Assembly: GCF_004570875.1 (NCBI RefSeq)
Contig: NZ_SPQK01000002.1
Location: 124,001-188,000, forward strand
From: Blastococcus sp. CT_GayMR16
GTDB taxonomy: Bacteria > Actinomycetota > Actinomycetes > Mycobacteriales > Geodermatophilaceae
Length of the DNA: 64,000 nt
Reading direction: 5' to 3'
Position numbers and translations under genes: made by a program
Notes under the pieces: model-generated
The model's input: the letters and a program-made list of their open reading frames with translations, nothing else
Databases searched by the model: none
What the model was told of the DNA's origin: nothing
Part shown: in pieces, positions 26,245 through 37,419 of the stretch
How positions within the stretch are numbered: the stretch's first letter is position 1
Layout: each line of letters opens with the position of its first letter

Positions 26245-27188
26245 GCCGCATCGCGGAGTCGCTGTTCTGGATCGGGCGGTACGTCGAGCGGGCAGACGAC
26301 ACGGCCCGCATCCTCGACGTGCACACCCAGCGCCTGGTCGAGGACCCGTGGATCCACGAGCGGCGGGCCTGCTCCAACCTGCTCGCGCTGATGGGGTCGC
26401 CCACACCGGAGGCCGAGGCCGACACCGAGCGGGTGCTGGCGACCCTCGCCTTCGACCGCACCAGCCCGAGTTCGATCGTCGGCGCGCTGTCGGCCGCGCG
26501 GGAGAACGCCCGCGGCGCCCGCGAGGTGCTCTCGGCGGAGATCTGGGAGTCGCTCAACGTCACCCACAACGCCCTGCCGCAGCAGCGCACGATGGCCCGC
26601 CGGTACGGGCCGCATTCGCTGTTCCGGTTCGTCCGCGAGCGCTCGGCGATGGTCTTCGGCCTGGCCGACGCCACGATGAGCCGGGACGAGAGCTGGCTGT
26701 TCCTGATCCTCGGGCGCTCGCTGGAGCGGGTGGACATGACCTCCCGGATCCTCTCCACCCGCGTGCTCGCCGGTGATGCCGCGCCGTCCTGGACCCTGGT
26801 CCTGCGCTCGACCGGCGCCTACGAGCCCTACCTGCGCACCTACCGCGGGATGGTCAACAGCAGCCGTGCCGCGGAGTTCCTGCTGCTGGACCGGCTGTTC
26901 CCGCGCTCGGTGTTCGCCGCGCTGGAGCAGGCCGAGGCGTGCCTGGCCGAGTTGGAGCGGTCCACCGTGCGTGACGCGGCCCGCATCGGGGTGACCGGCG
27001 AGGCGCACCGCATCGTCGGCCGGGCGCGCACCATGCTGGAGTTCATGGGCACCCCCGAGCTGCTGTCCCAGCTGCCCGCGCGGCTGGAGGAACTGCAGCG
27101 CACCTGTTCGGCGGCCAGCGCCGCGGTGACGCACCGCTTCTTCACCGAGCAGGCGCCGCAGGTGTGGGTGCCCGAGGAGGTCGGATGA
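26238..27188 (+). CDS. Alpha-E domain-containing protein
   Basis: 316 aa from GTG 26238. The start MLSRIAESLFWIGRYVERAD is diagnostic of the alpha-E family, an all-helical domain rich in Arg and Glu. Other conserved pieces: WESLNVTHNALP, WLFLILGRSLERVDMTSRIL and LLLDRLFPRSVFAALEQAE. It is almost always next to circularly permuted ATP-grasp and transglutaminase-like proteins and is thought to be a partner or scaffold; no catalytic residues are established. The gene is followed by a repetitive 73-base spacer. Confidence 0.92.
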   Translation: MLSRIAESLFWIGRYVERADDTARILDVHTQRLVEDPWIHERRACSNLLALMGSPTPEAEADTERVLATLAFDRTSPSSIVGALSAARENARGAREVLSAEIWESLNVTHNALPQQRTMARRYGPHSLFRFVRERSAMVFGLADATMSRDESWLFLILGRSLERVDMTSRILSTRVLAGDAAPSWTLVLRSTGAYEPYLRTYRGMVNSSRAAEFLLLDRLFPRSVFAALEQAEACLAELERSTVRDAARIGVTGEAHRIVGRARTMLEFMGTPELLSQLPARLEELQRTCSAASAAVTHRFFTEQAPQVWVPEEVG

Positions 27189-27261
27189 GCGAGCGTGCGA
27201 GCTCATCGAGGGACACAGTGAGACGGCGAAGCCGGTCGACGAGCGCCAGCGAGGAGATCGG
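27189..27261 (+). other. Purine-biased spacer flanked by repeated stop/start sites
   Basis: The left edge GAGGTCGGATGAGC recurs at the right edge as GAGATCGGGTGAGC, framing GCGAGCGTGCGAGCTCATCG and CGACGAGCGCCAGCGAGG. The composition resembles the spacer at 13200-13278. It appears to have separated two genes that would otherwise overlap by four bases. Confidence 0.4.
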
Positions 27262-28164
27262 GTGAGCCCCCAGAGGCAGTCGCAGTCCCAGACCCGCGAG
27301 CCGCAGGTCCGGACGGCGCCGCACCGCTGGCGGCTGCAGGTCGTCCACCGCACCCGCTTCCACTACACCGGCGCGGTGCGCTCCTCCTACAACGAAGCCC
27401 GGCTGACGCCGGAGAGCAGCAACCGGCAGACGACGCTGCGCTCCAAGGTCGAGATCGAACCGGCGGCCACCGCCTACGCCTACCGCGACTACTGGGGTTC
27501 CACGGTCACCGCGTTCGACCTGCACAGTCCGCACGCGGAGCTGGCCGTCACGGGCACCTCGATCGTCGAGGCCGGGCCCGACCTCGCCGGGCACGACCGG
27601 GTGGGCTGGAGCTCGCTGGCCGCCCGCGAGGTGCGCGAGCAGTTCGGCGAGCTGCTGACCCCCACCCCGCTCACCGCCATGGACGACGAGGTGGTGGCCG
27701 CCGCACGCGACGCCGTCGGCAACGCCAAGCCGCACGAGGCCGGCGCCGTGATCTGCCGGTTCGTCAACGAGCACATGGAGTACCTGTCGGGCGCGACCAA
27801 CGTGAAGACCAACGCGATGCAGGCCTGGACCAAGGGAAAGGGCGTCTGCCAGGACATCTCGCACGTGACCGTCGGCCTGCTGCGCGCTCTCGGGCTGCCC
27901 GCCCGCTACGTCTCCGGCTACCTGCACCCGAAGCCCAAGGCGGGGATCGGCGAGGGGGTCACGGGGGAGAGCCACGCGTGGGTCGAGTGGTGGGACGGCG
28001 GGTGGAACGGCTTCGACCCGACGAACTCCGTGGAGATCGGCACCCGGCACGTCACCCTCGGCCGGGGCCGTGACTACGGCGACGTCCCGCCGTTCAAGGG
28101 ACTGTTCTCCGGGCCCAAGAGCGAAGGTCACACGGTCACCGTGGAGGTCACCCGTCTCGCGTGA
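27262..28164 (+). CDS. Transglutaminase-like cysteine protease family protein
   Basis: 300 aa from GTG 27262. After a Gln/Arg-rich lead of 22 residues, a beta-rich N-terminal domain begins WRLQVVHRTRFHYTG. The transglutaminase-like core has the catalytic triad in order: GVCQDISHVTVGLLRAL (Cys), GESHAWVEWW (His) and GFDPTN (Asp). It is the third member of the ATP-grasp/alpha-E operon and may cleave or transfer a peptide made by the ligase. No signal peptide, so it acts in the cytoplasm. Confidence 0.9.
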   Translation: MSPQRQSQSQTREPQVRTAPHRWRLQVVHRTRFHYTGAVRSSYNEARLTPESSNRQTTLRSKVEIEPAATAYAYRDYWGSTVTAFDLHSPHAELAVTGTSIVEAGPDLAGHDRVGWSSLAAREVREQFGELLTPTPLTAMDDEVVAAARDAVGNAKPHEAGAVICRFVNEHMEYLSGATNVKTNAMQAWTKGKGVCQDISHVTVGLLRALGLPARYVSGYLHPKPKAGIGEGVTGESHAWVEWWDGGWNGFDPTNSVEIGTRHVTLGRGRDYGDVPPFKGLFSGPKSEGHTVTVEVTRLA

Positions 28165-28179
28165 GGGAGACTGGGGGCG

Positions 28180-29997
<1,818 letters not shown>

Positions 29998-30102
29998 TCG
30001 CGGAGGGCCGGTGGCGCGGGGCCGGTAATCTGGAGTCACCGCCGCCGGTGTCCCCCCGACGTCTGTGGTCGTCCCCGAGCCCATGCCGACTCCCGGAGAC
30101 CC

Positions 30103-32988
30103 GTGACCTTCCTGCTCCTCCTCCACCTGCTGGCTGCCCTGCTGGGGCCGGTCCTGGTGCGCTGGTGGGGCCGGCAGGCGTTCCTCGTCCTCGCGCTCGT
30201 GCCCGCTATCGCCTTCGGCTGGATGCTCGCGCAGCTGGCCACGGTCACCGGGGGCGGAGAGGTCCGGGAGACGACGGCCTGGGTGCCGACCCTCGACCTG
30301 CAGATCTCGTTGCGGCTCGACGCCCTGTCCCTGACCCTCGGGCTGCTCGTCACCGGCGTCGGCGCCCTGGTGCTCGTCTACTGCGCGCGGTACTTCGAGC
30401 CGGGGGACGACGGGACCGGCCGGTTCGCCGGCACTCTCACCGCGTTCGCCGGGTCGATGCTCGGCCTGGTCCTCGCCGACGATCTGCTCCTGCTCTACGT
30501 GTTCTGGGAGCTCACGACCGTCTTCTCCTTCCTGCTCATCGGCGGCGGGGGCACCCGGCTGGCCGCCCGGCGGGCCGCGAGCCAGGCGCTGATCCTCACC
30601 ACCGCCGGCGGGCTGGCGATGCTCGTCGGGATCCTGCTCGTGGGCCGGGCCAGCGGCAGCTACCTCCTCTCGGAGGTGGTGGCGAACCCGGGCAGCGGGA
30701 CGGCGATGGTCGCCGGCACCGTGCTGCTGCTCGTCGGGGCGATCACGAAGTCGGCCATGGTCCCGTTCCACTTCTGGCTGCCCGCCGCCATGGAGGCGCC
30801 CACCCCCGTCAGCGCCTACCTGCACGCCGCGGCGATGGTGAAGGCCGGCGTCTACCTCGTCGCCCGCCTCGCGCCGGGGCTGGCCGACGTCCCGGGCTGG
30901 CGGCCGATCGTGCTCGGCCTGGGCGCGGCCACGATGGTCGTCGGGGGCTACCGGGCGCTCCGGCAGACCGACCTGAAGCTGCTGCTCGCCTTCGGCACCG
31001 TGAGTCAGCTCGGCTTCCTCATGGTGCTCGTCGGCGCCGGCAGCCAGGAGCTCGCCGCGGCCGGCCTGGTCATGACCCTGGCGCACGCCCTGTTCAAGTC
31101 CACGCTCTTCCTCACCGTCGGAGTCGTCGACCACGCGACCGGCACCCGCGACCTGCGCCGGCTCTCCGGGCTGGGTCGCCGGCTGCCGGTCGTCGCCGTC
31201 ATCGGTGGCCTGGCCGCGCTGTCGATGGCCGGCGTGCCCCCGCTGCTGGGCTTCGTGGGCAAGGAGGCCGCGTTCGCCGCGCTGCTGGAGGGTGGCCTGG
31301 CCGACCGGACCGCCGCCGTCGTCGTCCTCGTGGTCCTCGTGGCCGGGTCGGCGCTGACCGCCGCCTACACGCTGCGGTTCTGGTGGGGGGCCTTCGCCCG
31401 CAAGCCGGACCCGGCCGGCCCCATGCCGGCCGACCTCGTGCACCGGCCGGGCGCACTGTTCCTGGCCGCGCCCGCTGTCCTGTCGCTGACCGGCCTGCTC
31501 CTGGGGCCGGCCAGCCCGTTCCTGGAGCCGCTGGTCGCGGCCTACGCCGACACGCTGCCGCTGGTCGCGGAGAGCGCGGAGAAACTGGCGCTGTGGCACG
31601 GGTGGCAGCCCGCGCTCGTGCTGTCGGCGGTCAGCCTGCTCGGCGGCGCGGCCCTGTTCGCCGCGCGTCGCCCCGTCAACCGGCTGCAGGGCAGGTTCGC
31701 CGTCGGCGCCTCGGCCGACGAGGGTTACTGGAACGTCCTCCAGGGCGTGAACCGGCTCGCCGTCCTGGTCACCGGCACCACCCAGCGAGGGTCGCTGCCC
31801 GCCTACCTCGGCACGATTCTCGTGGTTGTGCTCGCCCTGCCCGGCACGCTGCTCATCACCCGCGCGCCCTGGCCCGACGAGTGGCGGCTCTGGGACACCC
31901 CGCTGCAGGCGCTGGTCGGCGTCGTCATCCTGATCGCCGCGGGGATGGCGCTGCGGATCCGGCAGCGGCTGTCGGTCGTGCTCGTCGTCGGCGTCACCGG
32001 CTACGGCCTGGCCGTGCTGTTCGCCCTGCAGGGCGCCCCCGACCTGGCACTCACGCAGTTCCTGGTCGAGACGCTCACCCTGGTCACGTTCGTGCTCGTG
32101 CTGCGCAAGCTGCCGAAGGACATCACCGAGCGGCACCGCCCCCGCGAGCGCGCGGTCCGCGGCGTCATCGCGGTCGGCGTCGGCGGACTGATGGCCGCCG
32201 TCGGCGCGGTGGCCCTGGCGACCCGGACGGCGACACCCGTCTCGGCGGACTACCCGCAGGAGGCCTACGACTTCGGCGGCGGCAAGAACATCGTCAACGT
32301 GACGCTCGTGGACATCCGCGCCTGGGACACCCTCGGCGAGATCTCGCTCCTCGTCGTCGCCGCGACCGGCGTGGCCAGCCTGGTGTTCCTGCGCCGGCGC
32401 ACCGGGGGAGTCGACCGCCTGGAGGCCGCGGACCTCGCGGAGATGCCGTCCGCCGCGGGCCGCGCACCCCGGCGCCGCTGGCTGGCGGCCAGCGCGACCC
32501 TGCCCCCGGAGCGGCGCTCGGTCGTGCTCGAGGTGATCACCCGGATCCTGTTCCACACCATCCTGGTGTTCTCCCTCTACCTGCTGTTCTCCGGGCACAA
32601 CGAGCCGGGCGGCGGGTTCGCCGGCGGACTGGTCGCCGGGCTCGCCCTCGTCCTGCGGTACCTGGCGGGCGGGCGCTACGAGCTCGGGGAGGCCGCACCG
32701 GTCGACCCGGGCCTGCTGCTCGGTGCCGGGCTGCTGTTCGCCGGGGGCACCGGCGTCGCCGGGCTGCTGCTCGGCGCCGAGGTGCTGCAGACGGCGATCC
32801 TCGAGACGACGCTCCCGGTGCTCGGCGACGTCAAGCTCGTGACGTCGCTCTTCTTCGACATGGGGGTCTACCTGATCGTCGTCGGCCTGGTCCTGGACGT
32901 GCTGCGCTCGCTCGGCGCCGAACTCGACCGGCAGGAGGACGAGGACGACCCGATCGAGGCCGAGCCCGGCGAGGTGATCGTGCGATGA
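30103..32988 (+). CDS. mrpA: Mrp-type Na+/H+ antiporter subunit A fused to subunit B
   Basis: 961 aa from GTG 30103. The N-terminal part is the NuoL/MrpA-like proton-pumping core: LLLYVFWELTTVFSFLLIGG, KSAMVPFHFWLPAAMEAPTP and SAYLHAAAMVKAGVYL. The middle has the MrpA-specific extension (EGYWNVLQ-type and GAPDLALTQFLVETLTLV). From about residue 800 the MrpB module follows: ITRILFHTILVFSLYLLFSG and HNEPGGGFAGGLVAG. The gene therefore encodes A and B in one chain, a frequent arrangement. It starts a six-gene operon whose members all overlap by four bases. The complex exchanges Na+ for H+ at the cytoplasmic membrane for pH and salt tolerance. Confidence 0.95.
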   Translation: MTFLLLLHLLAALLGPVLVRWWGRQAFLVLALVPAIAFGWMLAQLATVTGGGEVRETTAWVPTLDLQISLRLDALSLTLGLLVTGVGALVLVYCARYFEPGDDGTGRFAGTLTAFAGSMLGLVLADDLLLLYVFWELTTVFSFLLIGGGGTRLAARRAASQALILTTAGGLAMLVGILLVGRASGSYLLSEVVANPGSGTAMVAGTVLLLVGAITKSAMVPFHFWLPAAMEAPTPVSAYLHAAAMVKAGVYLVARLAPGLADVPGWRPIVLGLGAATMVVGGYRALRQTDLKLLLAFGTVSQLGFLMVLVGAGSQELAAAGLVMTLAHALFKSTLFLTVGVVDHATGTRDLRRLSGLGRRLPVVAVIGGLAALSMAGVPPLLGFVGKEAAFAALLEGGLADRTAAVVVLVVLVAGSALTAAYTLRFWWGAFARKPDPAGPMPADLVHRPGALFLAAPAVLSLTGLLLGPASPFLEPLVAAYADTLPLVAESAEKLALWHGWQPALVLSAVSLLGGAALFAARRPVNRLQGRFAVGASADEGYWNVLQGVNRLAVLVTGTTQRGSLPAYLGTILVVVLALPGTLLITRAPWPDEWRLWDTPLQALVGVVILIAAGMALRIRQRLSVVLVVGVTGYGLAVLFALQGAPDLALTQFLVETLTLVTFVLVLRKLPKDITERHRPRERAVRGVIAVGVGGLMAAVGAVALATRTATPVSADYPQEAYDFGGGKNIVNVTLVDIRAWDTLGEISLLVVAATGVASLVFLRRRTGGVDRLEAADLAEMPSAAGRAPRRRWLAASATLPPERRSVVLEVITRILFHTILVFSLYLLFSGHNEPGGGFAGGLVAGLALVLRYLAGGRYELGEAAPVDPGLLLGAGLLFAGGTGVAGLLLGAEVLQTAILETTLPVLGDVKLVTSLFFDMGVYLIVVGLVLDVLRSLGAELDRQEDEDDPIEAEPGEVIVR

Positions 32989-33497
32989 CCCCCACCGTCG
33001 TCTTCCCGGTGATCATCGGCGGCCTGTACACCGCCGGCGTCTACCTGCTGCTCGATCGCAGCCTCACCCGGGTCCTGGTCGGTTTCCTGCTGCTGGGCAA
33101 CGCGACCAACCTGCTGCTGCTCTCCACCGGCGGATACCGGGGGCTGGCCCCGATCCTGGGCTACGCCGAGCCCGAGGAGATGAGCGATCCGCTGCCGCAG
33201 GCGCTCATCCTCACCGCGATCGTGATCACCTTCGGCATCTCCGCGTTCATCCTGGCGATGATCCACCGCTCGTGGGCGCTGGCCCGCAACGAGGCGGTCG
33301 CCAACGACGAGGAGGACCGCCGGGTCGCCGGGCGCCGGGACACCGATGCCGACGAACTCGACCCCGACGACCTGGCCCCCGGGGACCGCCCGGCCGGTCA
33401 CTCCGACAGCCTGTCCACCCGCCGCCGCGCGGGCGCCGACCTGCCCGACCTGGCCGACGACGTCACGCTGCCCCTGGCCGGGGAGGACCGGCGATGA
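32985..33497 (+). CDS. mrpC: Mrp antiporter subunit C (NuoK-like)
   Basis: 170 aa from ATG 32985. Three membrane helices: VVFPVIIGGLYTAGVYLLLD, RVLVGFLLLGNATNLLLLST and LPQALILTAIVITFGISAFI, as in NuoK/MrpC. The cytoplasmic tail of about 60 residues after SWALARNEA is Asp/Arg-rich, longer than the core family and probably disordered. Overlaps both neighbours by four bases. Confidence 0.94.
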   Translation: MTPTVVFPVIIGGLYTAGVYLLLDRSLTRVLVGFLLLGNATNLLLLSTGGYRGLAPILGYAEPEEMSDPLPQALILTAIVITFGISAFILAMIHRSWALARNEAVANDEEDRRVAGRRDTDADELDPDDLAPGDRPAGHSDSLSTRRRAGADLPDLADDVTLPLAGEDRR

Positions 33498-35215
33498 TCT
33501 CCGTGCTGGCCCCGCTGCCCGTCCTGCTGCCGCTGCTCGGTGCCGCGGCCAACCTGCTGGTCGGCCGGCATCCGCGGACGCAGCGCACCGTCAGCCTCGT
33601 CGTCCTCACCGCCGTCCTCGTGGTCTCGGTGGTGCTGCTCCTGCAGGCGGACTCCTCCGGGGCCACGGCGATCTCCGTCGGCGGCTGGCCGGTGCCGCTC
33701 GGGATCGTGCTGGTCGTCGACCGACTGTCGGCGCTGATGCTGGTCGTCGCCTCGACGGTCGCCCTCGGCGTTCTCTGGTTCGCCGTCGGACAGGGGTCGG
33801 CGGACGGGTCGGAGGAGACGCCGCTGTCGATCTTCCATCCGACGTTCCTCGTGCTGATCGCCGGCGTGAGCAACGCGTTCCTGGCCGGCGACCTCTTCAA
33901 CCTCTACGTCGGCTTCGAGATCCTGCTGATGGCGAGCTACGTGCTGCTGACCCTGGGCGGGTCGGCGCCGCGGGTCCGGGCGGGCATCACCTACGTCGTC
34001 GTGAGCCTCACCAGCTCGCTGATCTTCCTGGCGGCGATCGGGCTGATCTACGCCGCGACCGGCACCGTGAACATGGCCCAGCTGGCGATGCGGCTCGGCG
34101 ATCTGCCCGAGGGCATGCAGCTGTTGCTGCAGTCGATGCTGCTGATCGCGTTCTGCATCAAGGCGGCGGTGTTCCCGCTGTCGGCCTGGCTGCCCGACAG
34201 CTACCCGACCGCGCCGGCACCGGTGACGGCGGTGTTCGCGGGGTTGCTCACCAAGGTGGGCGTGTACGCGATCATCCGCACCCAGACGCTGCTGTTCCCG
34301 GGCGGCGGGCTCGACGACCTGCTCATGTGGGCGGGCCTGGCCACGATGGTGATGGGCATCCTCGGCGCGGTCGCGCAGACCGACATCCGCCGGATGCTCT
34401 CGTTCACCCTGGTCAGCCACATCGGCTACATGGTGTTCGGCATCGCCCTGGGGACGGCGGCGGGGCTGGCCGGGGCGATCTTCTACGTGGCCCACCACAT
34501 CGCGATCCAGACCAGCCTGTTCCTCGTGGCGGGGCTCATCGAGCGGCAGGGCGGCTCGACGTCGGTGAACCGGCTGGGTGGACTGGCGAAGCGCTCGCCG
34601 CTGCTCGCGGTGCTCTTCTTCGTGCCGGCGATGAACCTCGCGGGGATCCCTCCGTTCTCCGGGTTCATCGGCAAGCTCGGTCTGCTGCAGGCCGGCGTGG
34701 CCGACGGCAGCGCGCTCGCGCTCACGGTCGTCGCCGGGGGTGTGGTGACCAGCCTGCTCACGCTGCTCGCGGTCGCCCGCGTCTGGACCCGGGCGTTCTG
34801 GCGGCCACCGACCCAGGAGCCGCTCGACGACACCGCCGCGGCGGCGGCGAGCGACGCGGGGGTGCAGGCCCGGGAGCCGGTGCCGGTCGGTGCCGGGGAG
34901 CCCGGGTCCGGGGAGCTCGAGCCGCCGACCGAGCGGCGCGCGGCGTGGAGCGCCGCCTGGCAGCGGCACGAGGACGTCGCCACCGCGGGGACGTCCCTCC
35001 CCGCCACGCGGGCCGCGTCGGTCCGTGCGCTGCGGCCGCTGCCCGGCGTCATGGTCGGTGCGACCGCGGTGATGGTGGCCGTCACCGTGTCGCTGACCGG
35101 CATCGCCGGCGCGCTCTACGGCTACACGGACCGGGCCGCCCGCGACCTGCTCGACCGCACGCCCTACGTCGAGGCGGTCTTCGACGGCCCAGTCCCGGCG
35201 GAGGAGGGCGAATGA
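33494..35215 (+). CDS. mrpD: Mrp antiporter subunit D (NuoM/N-like)
   Basis: 573 aa from ATG 33494. Multiple membrane helices of the proton-translocating family: LFNLYVGFEILLMASYVLLT, KAAVFPLSAWLPDSYPTAPA, AVFAGLLTKVGVYAIIRTQT and FVPAMNLAGIPPFSGFIGKL. The lysine and glutamate of the pumping channel are in the expected segments. A hydrophilic insertion rich in Ala/Glu/Pro lies near residues 440-510, before a final membrane helix (VMVGATAVMVAVTVSLTGIA). It works with MrpA in the antiporter. Confidence 0.94.
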   Translation: MISVLAPLPVLLPLLGAAANLLVGRHPRTQRTVSLVVLTAVLVVSVVLLLQADSSGATAISVGGWPVPLGIVLVVDRLSALMLVVASTVALGVLWFAVGQGSADGSEETPLSIFHPTFLVLIAGVSNAFLAGDLFNLYVGFEILLMASYVLLTLGGSAPRVRAGITYVVVSLTSSLIFLAAIGLIYAATGTVNMAQLAMRLGDLPEGMQLLLQSMLLIAFCIKAAVFPLSAWLPDSYPTAPAPVTAVFAGLLTKVGVYAIIRTQTLLFPGGGLDDLLMWAGLATMVMGILGAVAQTDIRRMLSFTLVSHIGYMVFGIALGTAAGLAGAIFYVAHHIAIQTSLFLVAGLIERQGGSTSVNRLGGLAKRSPLLAVLFFVPAMNLAGIPPFSGFIGKLGLLQAGVADGSALALTVVAGGVVTSLLTLLAVARVWTRAFWRPPTQEPLDDTAAAAASDAGVQAREPVPVGAGEPGSGELEPPTERRAAWSAAWQRHEDVATAGTSLPATRAASVRALRPLPGVMVGATAVMVAVTVSLTGIAGALYGYTDRAARDLLDRTPYVEAVFDGPVPAEEGE

Positions 35216-35778
35216 GCGAGCAACCGGTCGCCTCGCGGCTGCGTCACCAACTGCCGTTGCTCGGCTGGCTCGTGGTCGTGTGGATCCTGCTGTGGGGCAC
35301 GTGGTCGTGGGCGAACGTCCTCTCGGGCCTGACGGTGGCCCTGGTCGTCATGCTGGTGCTCCCCCTGCCGTCGGTGGTGGGCGGGACGCGGGTCCGGCCG
35401 CTGCCTCTGGTGCTGTTCGTCGGGCACTTCCTCGTCGACCTCGTCGTCTCCGGCGCGCAGGTGGCCTGGCGGGCGCTGGGTCCGGGCGGTGTGCAGCAAG
35501 GGGCGATCGTGCGGGTGCAGCTGCGCGTGGATTCCGACCTGCTGCTCACCGTCGTCGCCGAGACGTTGTCGCTCGTGCCCGGATCGCTGGTGCTCGACCT
35601 CGACCGGGAGGCGCGGCTGATCTCGGTCCACCTGCTGCACGTCGCCGACCTCGCGGACGTCGCGGCGCAGAAGGCCGACGTGCTCGCCACCGAGGAGCGG
35701 ATCGTGCGGGCCTTCGGCACGGCCGACGACATCGCCGCCCTCGGGGCCGAACAGCCTTCCGCGCGGACGACGCGATGA
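35212..35778 (+). CDS. mrpE: Mrp antiporter subunit E
   Basis: 188 aa from ATG 35212. Hydrophobic N-terminal half (LLGWLVVVWILLWGTWSWAN, LTVALVVMLVLPLP, LVLFVGHFLVDLVVSGAQVA) followed by a soluble domain with the MrpE pattern VVAETLSLVPGSLVLDLDRE. The final 30 residues are acidic with Thr/Arg. Position and overlaps place it as the fourth cistron of the antiporter operon. Confidence 0.93.
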   Translation: MSEQPVASRLRHQLPLLGWLVVVWILLWGTWSWANVLSGLTVALVVMLVLPLPSVVGGTRVRPLPLVLFVGHFLVDLVVSGAQVAWRALGPGGVQQGAIVRVQLRVDSDLLLTVVAETLSLVPGSLVLDLDREARLISVHLLHVADLADVAAQKADVLATEERIVRAFGTADDIAALGAEQPSARTTR

Positions 35779-36098
35779 CTGTCGACCCGATGACCGTCGT
35801 CGCCGTCGTCGCGCACGCCCTGCTCGGCAGCGGGGCACTCCTGGCGCTCGTGCGGCTGGCCCGTGGTCCGTCGCTGCTGGACCGGGTCGTGGCCACCGAC
35901 ACCCTGCTGGTGATCATCTCCGCGAGCCTGGCCGTGCATGCGGCGTTGACCCGCGACCCCACGGTCGTGCCGGTGCTGGTCGTCGTCTCGCTGCTGGCGT
36001 TCGTCGGCTCGGTCTCGATCGCCCGCTACGTGGGCGGGATGCTGCTGAGATCGGCGGCCACCGACCAGGCAGCTGAGGAAGGGGAGACCGGGCGATGA
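35775..36098 (+). CDS. mrpF: Mrp antiporter subunit F
   Basis: 107 aa from ATG 35775. Three membrane helices: VVAHALLGSGALLALVRLAR, VVATDTLLVIISASLAVHAA and VVPVLVVVSLLAFVGSVSIA. RGPSLLDRVVATDTL is the conserved F-subunit loop with the buried Asp. A short acidic tail follows. Overlaps mrpE and mrpG by four bases each. Confidence 0.94.
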   Translation: MTVDPMTVVAVVAHALLGSGALLALVRLARGPSLLDRVVATDTLLVIISASLAVHAALTRDPTVVPVLVVVSLLAFVGSVSIARYVGGMLLRSAATDQAAEEGETGR

Positions 36099-36556
36099 GC
36101 GTGCTCTCCTCGGTCGCCGACGTCGTCGCGGCCGCCTGCCTGCTGGCGGGGGCGTTCCTGTGCCTGACCGCCGGTGTCGGGCTGGTCCGCTTCCCGGACG
36201 TGCTCTCGCGCATGCATGCCGGCACCAAGCCGCAGGTGCTGGGCATCCTGCTCGTGATGGTCGGTGGCGCGATCCGGCTGCAGGGACTGGCGGCCGCGTG
36301 GATGTTGCTGCTGGTCGCGGCGTTCCAGCTGCTCACCGCACCGGTGAGCGCACACATGATCAGCCGGGTGGCCTACCGCCGGCGGCACGTGCGCCGCGAC
36401 CTGCTGCTGGTCGACGAGCTCCGCGACGCCGAGGGGCGCGACAGCGTCTACCGCGGTGACGAGCCCGCGGACGCGCCGCCGGAGCACCCGGCCGAGGCGC
36501 TGGTCGAGAGCCGCCGTGAGGACGCCGACCGCGAGCAGGGTCCTCAGGCCAGCTGA
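36095..36556 (+). CDS. mrpG: Mrp antiporter subunit G
   Basis: 153 aa from ATG 36095. Three membrane helices, with the signature GLVRFPDVLSRMHAGTKPQV after the first; AHMISRVAYRR follows the third. The hydrophilic C-terminal tail (about 50 residues, Glu/Asp/Arg-rich) exceeds the core family. Its last 13 bases overlap the 3' end of the convergent VOC gene. Confidence 0.94.
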   Translation: MSVLSSVADVVAAACLLAGAFLCLTAGVGLVRFPDVLSRMHAGTKPQVLGILLVMVGGAIRLQGLAAAWMLLLVAAFQLLTAPVSAHMISRVAYRRRHVRRDLLLVDELRDAEGRDSVYRGDEPADAPPEHPAEALVESRREDADREQGPQAS

Positions 36557-37419
36557 CCCAGGTAGAACGGCAGCCCCTGGTCGTCCCGGCACAGGGTGGA
36601 GAGCCCGTAGGCCTGACGCTCGATCTCGCCGGCCTCGCCTCCGGCAGTGAGGACGGCGGCCACGGCGACCTCGATGTCGTCGACGGCGTACATCGGCACC
36701 ATGCCGGGCTCGGTGGTGCCGCCGCCGATGCCGATCATCGGGGTCGTGCCCTCGACCTGCCAGCCGTTGGGCACCCGGCCCGGCACGGACGACCAGCCGA
36801 GCACCGCCTCGTAGAAGTCGCGGGCGCGGGCGCCGTCGGGCACCTGCAGCGTCAGGTAGACCGCGTCGCCCGGCTTCGGTGCGGGCGTGGCGGCGGCCGC
36901 GGCGCTCTGCACGATCCAGCGGTGGCCGTAGGGGTCCAGGATCCGGCCGGTGCGGCCGTAGGGCTCGTCGGAGGCCGCGCGCTCGACGGTCGCCCCGGCG
37001 TCCTCGGCGCGGGCCATGGCGGCGTCGACGTCGGGCACCGAGAGGTGCAGGGAGACCGGCGGCTTGCCGTCCCCGGGCCCGTTCAGGCCGTACTCGGGGT
37101 AGGGGTCGGCCAGGTAGAGGGTCGCGCCGGCCAGTTCGAGCTCGGCATGACCGATGCGGTCGCCGTCGAGGTAGGGGTCGCCGACGGTGCGTGCGCCGAA
37201 CGCCTCGGCGTACCAGTTGATGGCGGCTCGGGCGTCGCGGACGACGAGGTACGGGACGATCGCGGACATGGCGGAACTCCTCGGAGCCGGGGGTGGGGAG
37301 GGCTGGTGCAGGAGGGCGCGCTCCAGTCGCCGGCGGAGCGCGGCGGCGAACGCCGGGTCGGGCTGGACCGGAGTGGTGGGCCGGGCGAGGGAGCGGAACG
37401 GCCGTTCGGCGTCGGTCAT
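36544..37419 (-). CDS. VOC family protein with a 50-residue N-terminal extension, paired with an ECF sigma factor
   Basis: 291 aa from ATG 37417-37419, which overlaps the sigma-factor stop (ATGA). The core has two VOC modules: IVPYLVVRDARAAINWYAEA to ILDPYGHRWIVQ, and AVYLTLQVPDGARARDFYEA to the C-terminus. The first 50 residues (PVQPDPAFAAALRRRLERAL plus a Pro-rich hinge) form a probable amphipathic helix. An internal ATG at 37267-37269 would give the VOC part alone. The four-base overlap and the helix favour the long form and suggest the extension contacts the sigma factor or regulates it. Confidence 0.75.
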   Translation of the reverse strand: MTDAERPFRSLARPTTPVQPDPAFAAALRRRLERALLHQPSPPPAPRSSAMSAIVPYLVVRDARAAINWYAEAFGARTVGDPYLDGDRIGHAELELAGATLYLADPYPEYGLNGPGDGKPPVSLHLSVPDVDAAMARAEDAGATVERAASDEPYGRTGRILDPYGHRWIVQSAAAAATPAPKPGDAVYLTLQVPDGARARDFYEAVLGWSSVPGRVPNGWQVEGTTPMIGIGGGTTEPGMVPMYAVDDIEVAVAAVLTAGGEAGEIERQAYGLSTLCRDDQGLPFYLGQLA

